From Liolophura sinensis (Eukaryota; Mollusca; Polyplacophora; Chitonida; Chitonidae): DNA of 64,000 nt. The position numbers and the translations under genes are program-made. Shown piece after piece: positions 1 to 9,249 of the stretch. Position 1 is the first letter of the stretch. Each line of letters opens with the position of its first letter. The stretch lies in contig NC_088298.1 of NCBI RefSeq assembly GCF_032854445.1, forward strand, positions 23,399,295 to 23,463,294. Reading direction: 5' to 3'. Under the pieces are notes generated by a model. The model did not search any database, was not told the origin of the DNA, and worked only from the letters and a program-made list of their open reading frames with translations.

Positions 1-46
1 CTTCATTACGACGGTCGTATTCTTCCCCAGAGTATGTACAAAACAC
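1..46 (-). CDS. PPP1R9: Neurabin/spinophilin exon 4 (5' part only, runs off the window)
   Basis: After an acceptor (TTTGCAG, preceded by a T-rich tract) the minus strand reads VFCTYSGEEYDRRNE, 15 residues and one extra base, before the window ends. In neurabin/spinophilin proteins a segment of the form VFSTYSNEDYDRRNE directly follows the PP1-binding RVxF motif and precedes the PDZ domain. Exon 3 ends on a complete codon, so this exon continues in frame from ...FSRSPIR. In spinophilin this stretch makes extended contacts on PP1 beyond the RVxF pocket. The PDZ and coiled-coil regions must lie to the left of the window. The match of a short but very characteristic motif with correct phase makes the call firm despite its size. 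Confidence 0.9.
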   Translation of the reverse strand, partial: MFCTYSGEEYDRRNE

Positions 47-422
47 CTGCAAATCACAGGTGAAAAACATCAAGACAGGTGTTAAGTGCTACATAACATG
101 TAAGACAATTGGTTCTGGAATTACCCTTTCAGCACTCTTTAATAGGATCTCTGGCTCTCTACAAAGGGAAGCAAATCTTGCAACTTCAAAAACTGTAGCG
201 CCTTCTAACTACTTGAATAACAAAACCATTAATTTCTGTCATCATAACTTGCCATAGATGATGTTATTCAAACAGGCAGAGAGCAACAATGTTTTATGAG
301 TTTGCTTTGCTTCCCTTTGTAAAAGATGAGACAACTGCATCTCTGTAATCCTCAATGAATCCCAGCATTTGCAACAGTCAGAAAAACAGCCTCTGAATTA
401 AGCTTTTAGGAATATAAAAAAG

Positions 423-671
423 ACTTATTTATTTATTTTTATTTGATTGGTGTTTTACGCTGTACTCAGGAATATTTCACTTATACGACGGCGGCCAGCA
501 CTATGGTGGGAGGAAAAACCGGGCAGAGCCTGGGGGAAACCCACGACCTTCCCACAGCGGAGAGGAAGCCAGCATGAGCTGGACTTAACTCACAGGGACC
601 ACATTGGTGACAGACTCCTGGGTCATTACGCTGCGCTGGCGCACTCACCGAGTGAGCCGCGGTGGCCCCCT
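423..671 (-). mobile_element. tRNA-derived SINE, near full length, antisense
   Basis: Read on the minus strand it starts with a GGGGGCCACCGCGGCTCA-type head, has a box B-like region near the GTGAGTTAAGTCC sequence, a core with ATAAGTGAAATATTCCTGAGTA, and ends in ATTGG...CAAATAAAAATAAATA. The same architecture recurs at least 16 times in the window. The core resembles what I recall of the animal MetaSINE group, but the name is not verified. Confidence 0.85.
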
Positions 672-2002
672 ATAAAAAACAATCCATCAACACATAATTC
701 TATGATATGATAAAAGTTGCATGAATTTCTTTACTATGGTTTTGTTTTGGCCCCTTGGATTTAAACTGCTTTGCCTTGAATGACAGGTTTCAAGGTCACA
801 TTGGCACTGAGTACATATGCATGTATTTCTTGTATTAAACAAGTAAGGACAGGGGCACATGTATACTCACTCACTACCTGAGAAATACAGTCAAAGAGAA
901 TCTCATATGCTCATGATGCTAGTTTTAGCCACGTCCCACGTGTGTGAAGATGAATGACTGATAACAGCTTAATGCCACATTAACAATATTTCAGCCATAT
1001 CGTGGTGACGTGAAAATTTCACCAAATCTTGAAATGTGTTTCTGAGATATACATCACACACAAAAACCACAAGAACGCCATGGATCTGCTCTACCAGCAC
1101 ACAAAAAACGAATGAGATTATGATTTTAGATGTTAAACCTTCTCAGCACAAACCTGCAATTTCTTAAAGAATATTTTGTCTTTGAAGTCAAGAAAAAAAC
1201 TTGTCTTCAGTCAAATCTGTAAGGATAAATCAGGAGCTGACCTTAAGATAGGATCTGCAGCAATCTCCACAGCTCCACATAAATACTATACCAGACTTCA
1301 GCAGGATCAACAAAGTCAAATACCAGGCCTATACATATGTATAAACCAGCCTTATGGTCAGAGAACAGGGAAACATGGGCTTCTCAGTTCCACAAATAAT
1401 GAGCACTAACTTCATACTAAGCCAACACACAGTCTGAAAGTTTCTAGAGATAGACAGAGACAGAAAAGCATGGCCACATGTTGTAGCGAGGTCAGAGATT
1501 GGTCGAATTCCTCAGCCTTAATGACTATGTGAAGATTTCATTGGTTGTCAAGACCGTTGATTGATATTTGACAAGAGTCTGATACATGCGTGCATGGGTT
1601 CATCGGAAAGTATTAATGAGATTACGCAGACTTTCTGTGAGATTATAACGTGATGGTTTGGTGGATTATCCGCCAAGCTTTGCGCCAGACGTTTTTGTGA
1701 AAACCTGTGCGTGTGTGGGGGGTACACTGAGACAAGTGAGGTGCCTGCCTGGCCGAAGCTGGCGATTGTTTGTTTAGCTAACTTTAGCCAGGGTCTAATT
1801 TTATCAGCTTGTGTTCGACATCGCATGCCAGTGCCAAGTCCTGTTCCCTCAAATAAACACCTCCAATTAAGCTAAGTACTACAGGCAAATTATCTGTGAG
1901 TGATGAAGAAATATGTTAGGTTAGCACGAGAACGCCTCTCAGAGTTATAAAAGACAAACAGTCATCAAGAGTACGGTAAAGGGTTCAAAACAACAGACTA
2001 CA

Positions 2003-2180
2003 GTAAATCTTCAACCGTTTTAACCTCTAAACTGCTTTTCTTCAGTGGAATAATTATTGTGAAAATGATTTCTTTGTATCACTAAGGACACAATCTCCAA
2101 ATAAATGGTGCTACAAATTATTTCTTTGCACCTCGTCGTTCTATCAAAATGCTTCCAAATATTTGTTGCACAGCCAATCA
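2003..2180. mobile_element. MITE-like element, family B, diverged
   Basis: AAATCTTCAACCGTTTTAACC is followed by an interior matching the other family B copies (TTATTGTGAAAATGATTT, ATCACTAAGGACACAA, AATTATTTCT, CAAAATGCTTC, AATATTTGTTGC). The right end is decayed. No coding capacity. Confidence 0.55.
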
Positions 2181-3106
2181 ATAAGTTTCAAGTACACCTC
2201 TTGCATGAAAATGTTTTAAGACAGGTCTAAATTGAGGACATTTGGAGATATCTGATCTTACCATATTTCCATAATAGCTTAAGTTTTGATTTTTAGGTGT
2301 ACACATAGTGAGTTCAAAGGTACTTTGTAAATGTTTATACACTGTGGTGTCTTGACATTGGGCGACCTAAATACGAACCAATGCTCGTCTTACAGAAGAG
2401 CCACTAGAGTAATATGTAGTACTGGTAAGCTGGCAGTTTGTTGACTTGGCAATCCCAACATACCAGCACCAAGAAAATAAACTGCCAAGCTAAGGGAAAA
2501 AAAAAATTCAAGGAAGTTTACAGCTGGTGCCTCCCAGAAAATATTTCCTTGAAAAAGTATCCTCTCAGAATCAAAAAACACTTATTGCTTCTGACAAAAA
2601 CACGACTGCAACAAGCCAGGTAGATTTCAAGGAATTATGGCTGATTGTGTAACAGGAACTTGAATTCTTTTACGAAGTCCAATGAAAATTGTGGTAAGCT
2701 GTGGCATTCCCTCAGAAATGTTTGTAGGCGTGTCAAAGGTTGAAGTTTCACATGCATTTCCTCCATGTTCAGGCGCAGCGCAGGCCAGGACGTTTTTGGT
2801 ACATGCGCAAGCAAATTACAGTCACTATACCACAACAACCTCGTCTGACTCAAAACCATGTTTACCGTAAAAATACCAATAATATGCGAGAAAATTTTCT
2901 ATTTTCGACATACAAAAACAAAAACAAAACAAAACTGATGCAGGTAAAATACAAAATTACATTGTAAAACATGTATGTTACATGCTATAGGCTTATGCTG
3001 CTACTCAAAATATTACCTGCAAGAAAACCCAATATAAAGGCAACTTACAATGAAAGTAATTAGCAGCAACTTTTTATTGTATATTTATCAAAAGATATTC
3101 TGTACA

Positions 3107-3185
3107 TCACTACTACCGTACCATTGTCCTTTTTGTGCGATTATCGTACATGTGCGACATCTTTGTGAAACCCGGTCCTGAAGTT
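3107..3185. repeat. Dispersed repeat, family E
   Basis: ACCGTACCATTGTCC...TGTGCGATTATCGTACATGTGCGACATCTTTGTGAAACCCGG. Related segments occur near 17120-17215 and 48763-48862, sharing GATTATCGTACA and ACATCT(T)TGTG(A)AAAC, so this is an interspersed element end rather than unique sequence. Confidence 0.6.
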
Positions 3186-3197
3186 TCAAAAGAAATA

Positions 3198-3411
3198 TAC
3201 CCTAATTCCTCAACCTTTTCGACTGCGTCTGTGACCAATATTTTGAAACATTCTGAGAGAAATATGCGGTACAGAGAAATAATCTGCACAGTTTCATGAA
3301 CTCTGCATCTTACGTGACACAAACAAATTTTTAGCCTCATTTTCATAATAAATGTGTGCATAAATTCCACTTAAAAAGTGCTCTAGTGGTTGAAAAGGTT
3401 GAAGATTTATA
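3198..3411. mobile_element. MITE-like element, family B
   Basis: It begins TACCCTAATTCCTCAACCTT and ends GGTTGAAAAGGTTGAAGATT, forming terminal inverted repeats of about 18 bp around a non-coding, AT-rich interior. Length is about 214 bp. A homologous copy lies at 16647-16868 in the same orientation; the copy at 15820-16030 is inverted. Confidence 0.7.
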
Positions 3412-4806
3412 GTTTGTTTTTAACAGATTTGTAGGGTGTCTATGCTTCAATCTCTACGCTTCAAAGGCCTCAACTGGATTTCCATTGTTTCCATAATCTA
3501 TCCAAGAACTATAATGATGTCAAAGATAAAATGAAATCAGGAACTTAGATGTACCCTACTGAAGTGGCATTTGGAGGCTGTCAAGTTATAGGAGATTACA
3601 ACTTTGAATTAAAAATTGAACTGAATAAAGCCATAAATTCTCGCTGTAGATTCAAGTATCATTATCAAGTGAATCAATGCGTCCTTACAAAATGGTGTTC
3701 AAGCCAACGCTGAATGGTATCAATAAATTCACGAACGTGTGATATTCTCTCAGAGTTTACATAATTAGCTAAAAATATGCAACAATTACAGCAAATGACA
3801 ATTTAGAGTTAAATGGGAACAGACAATTTTGAAATTCCTTATTTCACACAAAGCCAACTAAAGCTCGAATATGCACATACAAGAACCTGTACATGTTGCC
3901 ATGGATACTCCAAATATTACAGAACTAACAAAAAATACTGCCACAACTGGGTCACTTTATTGCACAAAACCTTGTCTGAGCTTTTAGTCGCTTTACCTGT
4001 TTGTTGTTGAGCCTGTTTTTTCTGATCCTACATTAACATGGGTCAATCTCTTAATGAGGGGGTCTGGGTGTAACCTGACATTAACTCTGTGCCAAAACAC
4101 TGATGCAATTGCAAATGTCTGCCATTTTTTGTTCTTTTTGGAGAAGTGAAGTTTTATGAGGATTTATGGCCTGCTTGTCTAACCATGCAGTCTTGGTCCT
4201 AACCTCTCTGACGGAAGCTTCAAAGTACTTGATAAGCTGTAATTTACAGTCTGGATCCAGAAAACTTGAGAAATGAGGGTAAAAAATGAGATGGTGTAAA
4301 TACTATAAAAAAAATAGAAAAAAATACCTAAAAAGTTTGGCAGATGCACATGACTATGTGTTTTTTTTTCTGTGACAGAAAATGTTTTTTGTGCACTACA
4401 AGTGAATTTAGCTGAAAGTTTACACAGAAATGATATATCTGCATACTGTAAGTTAGCTATGTAGTGGAGAAATCACTAGTTTTGAAATGGAATTTTTCAA
4501 GAATTGACAGTTAGAAGTGATTTCTCCTACATAAATGACACAACAGACCCTTGTCATAATTGTACATTAGTTTTCCAGGATTGACAGCTGGATTCCTGGA
4601 GCGCTCAGGCAATATCGAGATGACACATCTGAGGTTTAATTTAACAGTATTAGATATCAATAGGGGAAAGTCAACAGTGGAAAGTCAACACTTTTCTCTA
4701 GAACATATACATCTGGGTTTACTGGACAATGTCTTGAAGTAAACTAATAATAAACCCCAATGATGTTTTTATCCGTGAGAAAAATGTTGCTTCTTTTGCT
4801 ACCAGT

Positions 4807-5155
4807 TTATTTATTTATTTATCTGACTGTTTTTGAATGTTATACTCAAGAAATTCTTATACAATAATAACAACACACAGCTTTGGGTTTAGAAACAGAT
4901 TAAACCATCCACCTATGCCAACTTATAGACTTTCCCCCGCATGCCATAATCCTGAAATACAGGAGACCTTTAGGGAATGTTGGAGCGTGCTTATGACTCC
5001 ACAACTGTCAATGACTGCATACGGCCACCAATGCTCCATCAACAGTGAAAGCAGGGGAATACACAAATTAGCTGTTGAAGGCAAGGATTGAACCTGTATC
5101 CTGTTTGTTCTAGTGATTGGAAAACAAATATCTTAACCACTAGGCCTTCTCTGAA
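4807..5155 (-). mobile_element. SINE of a second family, antisense
   Basis: On the minus strand it has a tRNA-like head AGAAGGCCTAGTGGTTAAGA (box A-like) and CAGGTTCAATCCTTG (box B-like), then a body and a tail of AAATAAATAAATAAA. The 3' end resembles the main SINE (TTGAGTATAACATT...AAATAAATAAA), but the body differs. A shorter relative of the 3' half lies at about 42035-42130. The ORF through it has no protein-like features. Confidence 0.65.
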
Positions 5156-5267
5156 TTACCTCCCTTGTTACTCACCAGTGATTATGATGAATGCAAGATC
5201 AGATTTTCAGGCGTGAAACCACGAGAAGTGGGACCTCGCCTTTCAAAGCATGCACGTAATTTGCAAG

Positions 5268-5629
5268 ACTGGACAAGTAAATGTATGTGTATACCAGAGA
5301 CTCACCCTGACGGGACAAGTATGTGTATACCAGAGACTCATCCTGACGGGTCAAGTATGTGTATACCAGGGACTCATCCTGACTGGACAAGTATGTGTAT
5401 CCCAGAGACTCATCCTGACGGGACAAGTATGTGTATACCAGAGACTCATCCTGACTGGACAAGTATGTGTATACCAGAGACTCATCCTGACGGGACAAGT
5501 ATGTGTATACCAGGGACTCACCCTGACTGGACAGGTATGTGTATACCAGAGACTCACCCTGGCTGGACAAGTATGTGCATATGAGTGACTCACTCTGACT
5601 GGACAAATACGTGTATACGAGTGACTCAC
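5268..5629 (-). repeat. 36-bp minisatellite abutting the exon 3 splice donor
   Basis: About ten copies of a 36-bp unit (plus strand GGGACAAGTATGTGTATACC then AGAGACTCATCCTGAC). The unit contains the exon-3 donor context: minus-strand CAGG|GTGAGTC at 5630/5629 recurs with GTGAGT intact at 5594/5593, 5558/5557, 5522/5521 and 5306/5305, while the remaining units read GATGAGT. Because 36 is a multiple of three, the exon 3 reading frame stays open leftwards to a TGA at 5353-5351. Both strands look open for the same reason, so the ORFs here are not evidence of separate genes. Confidence 0.9.
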
Positions 5630-5769
5630 CCTGATTGGACTCCTGCTGAATTTAACAACACCAACTTTCTTGACGATGTTTTCGTCATCATCTTCATCGT
5701 CTGTACTTCCGAGACCTTCGATTTCTGCAAAACCATACTCATACTCTGTCATCTCCAATGGCTGGTCTC
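5630..5769 (-). CDS. PPP1R9: Neurabin/spinophilin exon 3: PP1-binding segment
   Basis: The 140-nt exon follows a T-rich acceptor (GACCAACAG) and ends at GTGAGT. With the single G carried from exon 2 it encodes GDQPLEMTEYEYGFAEIEG, an acidic run (STDDEDDDEN), then KKVGVVKFSRSPIR. The acidic stretch followed by xVKFSxxPI matches the family's RVxF-type docking site for protein phosphatase 1 (R-K-I-H-F-S in spinophilin). Here the hydrophobic and aromatic anchors are V and F, about residues 799 and 801 counted from the first Met. The basic residue usually just before the motif is replaced by V, with the lysines displaced to about 794-795 and 800. The exon ends on a full codon, so insertions of whole 36-bp repeat units would be in frame. 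Confidence 0.93.
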
Positions 5770-6062
5770 CTGTTGGTCAAAAAATAAAAAAATAAAAAAA
5801 ATAAATAAATAAATAAAGTAAATAAAACTAAAATAAACCAAAACAATGCAAATTTTGTCATCATACTAATTCGATGACCAAAACCTTCATGTTATAAATA
5901 GTCCAACTTAAAGTTTTTTAAAATGCTTTGGAGTTCATCAATACTAAATAAGCACTTTACTTTAATAAGAAATATACTGTTCTTATTGACTTATGTCATA
6001 CATATGCTAATGTTTTACTGTGTAGTGTACTACCGTGAGTGTACTACTGTAAGTGTACTACT

Positions 6063-6252
6063 GTAAGTTTTCAACCTTTCTGTATGTTTACAAGCTGTTT
6101 ATTCCAGCATATTCTGAAGGCATTATTCTATGTAGGCTGATAAAATTATTTGAAATTGGCTAATCCAACCAGTGTAGTTTTGCATCCAAACTCAAATTAA
6201 AAATAAACATAAATTTTACTGAAAAATCCTCTTTCATATGCAAAAAGGTTGA
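6063..6252. mobile_element. MITE-like element, family A
   Basis: TTTTCAACCTTTCTGTATG...CATATGCAAAAAGGTTGA form inverted ends. The interior shares TTTATTC(A)AGCATATTCTGAAGG, CTGATAAAATTAT and GGCTAATCCAACCAGTGTAG with other family A copies. Confidence 0.7.
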
Positions 6253-6261
6253 TTTGTTTGC

Positions 6262-6373
6262 AGCATTCAAGAATATTTCACTTATACGAGGGCGGTCAGC
6301 ATTATAGCGGGAGGAAACCGGGCAGAGCCCTGGGGGAAACCCATGACCATTCGCAGGTTGCTGACAGACTACG
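6262..6373 (-). mobile_element. SINE fragment, antisense
   Basis: The core of the main SINE (CATTCAAGAATATTTCACTT...GGAGGAAACCGGGCAGAGCC...GCAGGTTGCTGACAG); the tail and tRNA head are missing. It is followed at 6373-6400 by another element end (AAAAAAGGTTGAAGAAATAG). Confidence 0.75.
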
Positions 6374-6844
6374 AAAAAAGGTTGAAGAAATAGGGTAATC
6401 CATGTAGGGAGAATGATGTACACGTATTTCTATCTCCCCAATCATTGACTTACAGACAAACATCACACTAACCAAATGCAACATTGCCTAGGTAAGGGAG
6501 AAAACTCTTGACCACTCTGATCAGTAAAATTATCTATGTAATTTTACACACATCTACCATGACAAAGCCTGAACAGAATGTATTTTCCAATGCTAGGGTT
6601 AGGAAGTTTCTAGGTTTAGAAGATATCACATAGTACTTACATCCTGCCTAACTTAGTCACCACACAGCGTCAATAACCTTACATGCAGAACACAATAGGT
6701 CAATTCCTTAAGATCACTGCTTTAAAATGCAGCATGTTGTTACTGGTGTTCTGAGTTTTACAATGTGATTCACGTTTCAACAACTACAACAACTACAACA
6801 TCCACAAAGCAGTGTGCAACACTATGAGATAATACTAATTTTAC

Positions 6845-7100
6845 TTTGTGTTTTACGGGCGAGAAAACACTTAAAAAACAAAAGACAACTAAAAAGCCAT
6901 CTTTCTATTTTGTTTGATCTTTGTTTTTTCCCCATTTTTTTTACCCGCTCTCTTATAATGTACATGTAATTATGTCTTCAACAAGAAAAATTACCAAATT
7001 GATGATTTTCAAGTTTTAATTTTATACTCTCCTCAGACAATCAGAAACAGTTTTAGTCCGCCTGTAAAACAACAATTACAACTGGCATGGCATAATAAAT
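6845..7100. repeat. Diverged dispersed repeat shared with 23700-24060
   Basis: TGTGTTTTACGGGCGAGAAAA near the left end and TTTTAATTTTATACTCTCC...CGCCTGTAAAACAACAATTACAA...TGGCATGGC near the right match the order and sequence of a second copy at about 23700-24060. No coding capacity. Confidence 0.45.
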
Positions 7101-7179
7101 CTTGATACAGATTTCTGCTATTTTTAGGGCTGGATTCAAACATTGGCTTTCTCAGAAACATTTCAATAAATGTCTATTT

Positions 7180-7543
7180 CTGTGTTCCACCAAGATATAT
7201 TCAAATTTGTTAAATGAGTATTAATATTTTATTTTTGTAATACCTGATGGGTCCGAGAGGAGCACCTTGTCTGTGTTCCACCAAGATATATTCAAATTTG
7301 TTAAATGAGTATTAATATTTTATTTTTGTAATACCTGATGGGTCCGAGTGGAGCACCTTGTCTGTGTTCCACCAAGATATATTCAAATTTGTTAAATGAG
7401 TATTAATATTTTATTTTTGTACTACCTGATGGGTCCGAGTGGAGCACCTTGTCTGTGTTCCACCAAGATATATTCAAATTTGTTAAATGAGTATTAATAT
7501 TTAATTTTTGTCATACCCGAGGGGTCCGAGTGGAGCACCTTGT
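7180..7543 (-). repeat. 91-bp tandem repeat, four units, carrying the exon 2 3' end and donor
   Basis: Units begin at 7180, 7271, 7362 and 7453. The rightmost unit overlaps the true end of exon 2. Each of the other three contains a 27-nt copy of the exon 2 terminus (minus-strand spans 7452-7426, 7361-7335 and 7270-7244) preceded by ACACAG and followed by GTAGTA or GTATTA. The remaining 64 nt are intron-derived. Unit-to-unit identity is very high, so the amplification looks recent. Confidence 0.92.
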
Positions 7544-7632
7544 CTGGCTCCTCATGTCCGTCTCCATCTTCTCTCTTTGCCAACAATAAACCCTCAACTT
7601 CCTGAGCTTCAGCATCTGTCAACAGGTCGCGT
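7517..7632 (-). CDS. PPP1R9: Neurabin/spinophilin exon 2
   Basis: The 116-nt exon starts after CTGTGTTTGTAG and ends at the donor GTATGA. Exon 1 leaves two bases (CG), which this exon completes as Arg. It then encodes RDLLTDAEAQEVEGLLLAKR, EDGDGHEEPDKVLHSDPS and one leftover G. The segment is acidic and continues the EEEAEILLSKR end of exon 1; it lies just upstream of the PP1-binding region. No independent domain is recognisable. The call rests on exact phase agreement at both junctions, good splice sites and position between two clearly family-specific exons. The last 27 nt have been copied into the neighbouring intron. Confidence 0.9.
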
Positions 7633-8452
7633 CTACAAACACAGATTTAGTACAAAAGTCACTAGAGTTCATTAAAACCATGCTTTATACACTGTAATAC
7701 AGTATCATTCAAATTCTAGCTATTGGGAACTGGTTTCGTCAAATAATTTGAAAATTAAGGCTTAACGGAGCATCAAAATCAACATATAAAGAAAGTATGG
7801 CTGAAGAAACATGAATAATTTCACAAAAACAATGAACAATTCATGACTACAAACAGAAAAGTTTCATGTGATAACAACCATTGTTTAAGTCATGACTTAG
7901 GAAAAAGAGTTTTACAAAACAATGATACAGAAACTAGCAAATTGACTGAGAAAGTAAGGATCAGACTTAGAAACACATAAGGTACATAGTAAAAGTAACT
8001 TGAAAATGTGTATGGAAAGTGGGAGTTATATTATGTGCTCTACCAACCAGATTAACAGACAGAGACAAACAACAACAACAACAACTCATAATTACATGCA
8101 TGTAATAATGCTGACACCATATGCAGCTCCATCTTTTTTCTTTTAATACTGGAAGGTAAAGTGAATTGAAGAAAACAAGGTATGGGTGTCACACAGATGT
8201 ATACTTGTGATTCATGGTTGATGACAGATGTGGCTCTCTACTGGAAGAAAAAGTCTTGTCAATTTGGTAGAATATGATTCTGGTAAATGCATATTAAAAA
8301 ATCCAGGCTGTCAACTTTCTCTTCAGACAACCCACTGGCCAGCCGCTAGACTGCATGCAAGTTGTGTGCTTCTGGTTAGTTTTCTAAACGACTTTTTGTC
8401 AACCCCTACCTTTCTAAAATGACAAATATTTATTCAACACGTGTAGGATATG

Positions 8453-8713
8453 GATTTATTGATTGGTGTTTTATGCCGTACTCAAAAATATTCCACTTAT
8501 ACGACGGCAACCAGCATTACGGTGGGAGGAAACCGAGCAGAACCCAGAGGAAACCCATGACCATCCGCAGGTTGCCGCGACCTTCCCACTTACTTACGGC
8601 TGGAGAGGAAACCAGCATGAGCTGGATTTGAACTCACAGCGACCGCATTGGTGAGAGGCTCCTGGGTCATTACGCTGCGCTAGCGTGCTAACCAACTGAG
8701 CCACAGAGGCCCC
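8453..8713 (-). mobile_element. tRNA-derived SINE, near full length, antisense
   Basis: On the minus strand the head reads GGGGCCTCTGTGGCTCAGTT, GGTTAGCACGCTAGCGCAGCG. A box B-like GTGAGTTCAAATCC follows, then the conserved core and a short tail near 8453. This is one of the best preserved copies in the window and serves as a reference for the family. Confidence 0.9.
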
Positions 8714-8884
8714 ATCTAGGATGTGGCAGAGGAGTTCAAACCCAGAGCATGTCAATTTATCACTCCCATACATGTACATGTATACCAGCCTTGTCTGAAA
8801 TAAAAAATATTTACTGACCACATGTCCATGAACAGTACATATGCACTCATGCTAATCATGACCCTCTTGTACAAAGATTCAAAG

Positions 8885-9000
8885 CATAACCTACAGACAT
8901 GTAAATTTACTGGTAACATCCCAGGTTTTCTGTAATGATGAAGATATTATTGAATACCATATGACCTCTTGTAGAAGGAAAAGCATCATCAGTGTTGTTA
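8885..9000 (+). repeat. Diverged outlying unit of the 128-bp satellite
   Basis: ACATGTAAATTTACTGGTAA, CATCCCAGGTTTTCTGTAATGATGAA and GAAGGAAAAGCATCATCAGT align to the satellite units that begin near 9250. It is separated from them by a family A MITE, which suggests the MITE inserted into the edge of the array. Confidence 0.6.
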
Positions 9001-9007
9001 ATACAGG

Positions 9008-9229
9008 TGTACTGTAATTCTTCAACCTTTTCACATGTTTAAGGTGTTGATTCAAGCAATATTCTGAAGGCATTATTCTCTGCTGACTGATAAAATTATC
9101 CACTTTGTGAAGCCCTGGCCAATCCAACCAGTAGCGTAGTATTGTTTCCAAAACCATCTTCAAAATGTGCGTAAATTGCACTGAAAGTTGCTCTTTCATA
9201 TGCGAAAAGGTTCAGGAATTAGCGTACGT
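9008..9229. mobile_element. MITE-like element, family A, intact ends
   Basis: GTAATTCTTCAACCTTTTCA at the left and GCGAAAAGGTTCAGGAATTA at the right form near-perfect terminal inverted repeats. Length is about 220 bp with no coding capacity. The interior carries CTGATAAAATTATCC and CCAATCCAACCAGT. Confidence 0.78.
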
Positions 9230-9249
9230 ATGGCTTCTTGGAGATTGGG

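Larger units (their letters stand above)
47..5629 (-). other. PPP1R9: PPP1R9 intron between exons 3 and 4
   Basis: The donor GTGAGT at 5629 and acceptor CAG at 48-47 delimit a 5.6 kb intron. It contains an antisense SINE (423-671), MITE-like elements (about 2003-2180 and 3198-3411), a dispersed 80-bp repeat (3107-3185), an antisense tRNA-headed SINE of another family (4807-5155) and the 36-bp array next to exon 3. No further exon or convincing ORF was seen between them; 680-2000 and 3420-4800 look like plain intronic DNA. Confidence 0.8.
5770..7516 (-). other. PPP1R9: PPP1R9 intron between exons 2 and 3
   Basis: It runs from donor GTATGA to acceptor CAG. It holds a MITE-like element (6063-6252), an antisense SINE fragment (6262-6373), a diverged dispersed repeat (6845-7100, related to 23700-24060) and the 91-bp exon-derived tandem repeat next to exon 2. 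No additional conventional exon was seen. Confidence 0.8.

Noticed and set aside
5165-5606. ORFs of 112-139 codons reading as CIPETHPDGTSM repeats
   Set aside because: A shadow of the 36-bp array on the opposite strand or in other frames; the only meaningful frame is the minus-strand one continuing from exon 3.
6262-6400. SINE inserted inside a MITE
   Set aside because: There are two right-hand MITE ends (about 6252 and 6400) but only one left end, so a simple nested insertion cannot be shown; the arrangement could be two overlapping decayed elements.
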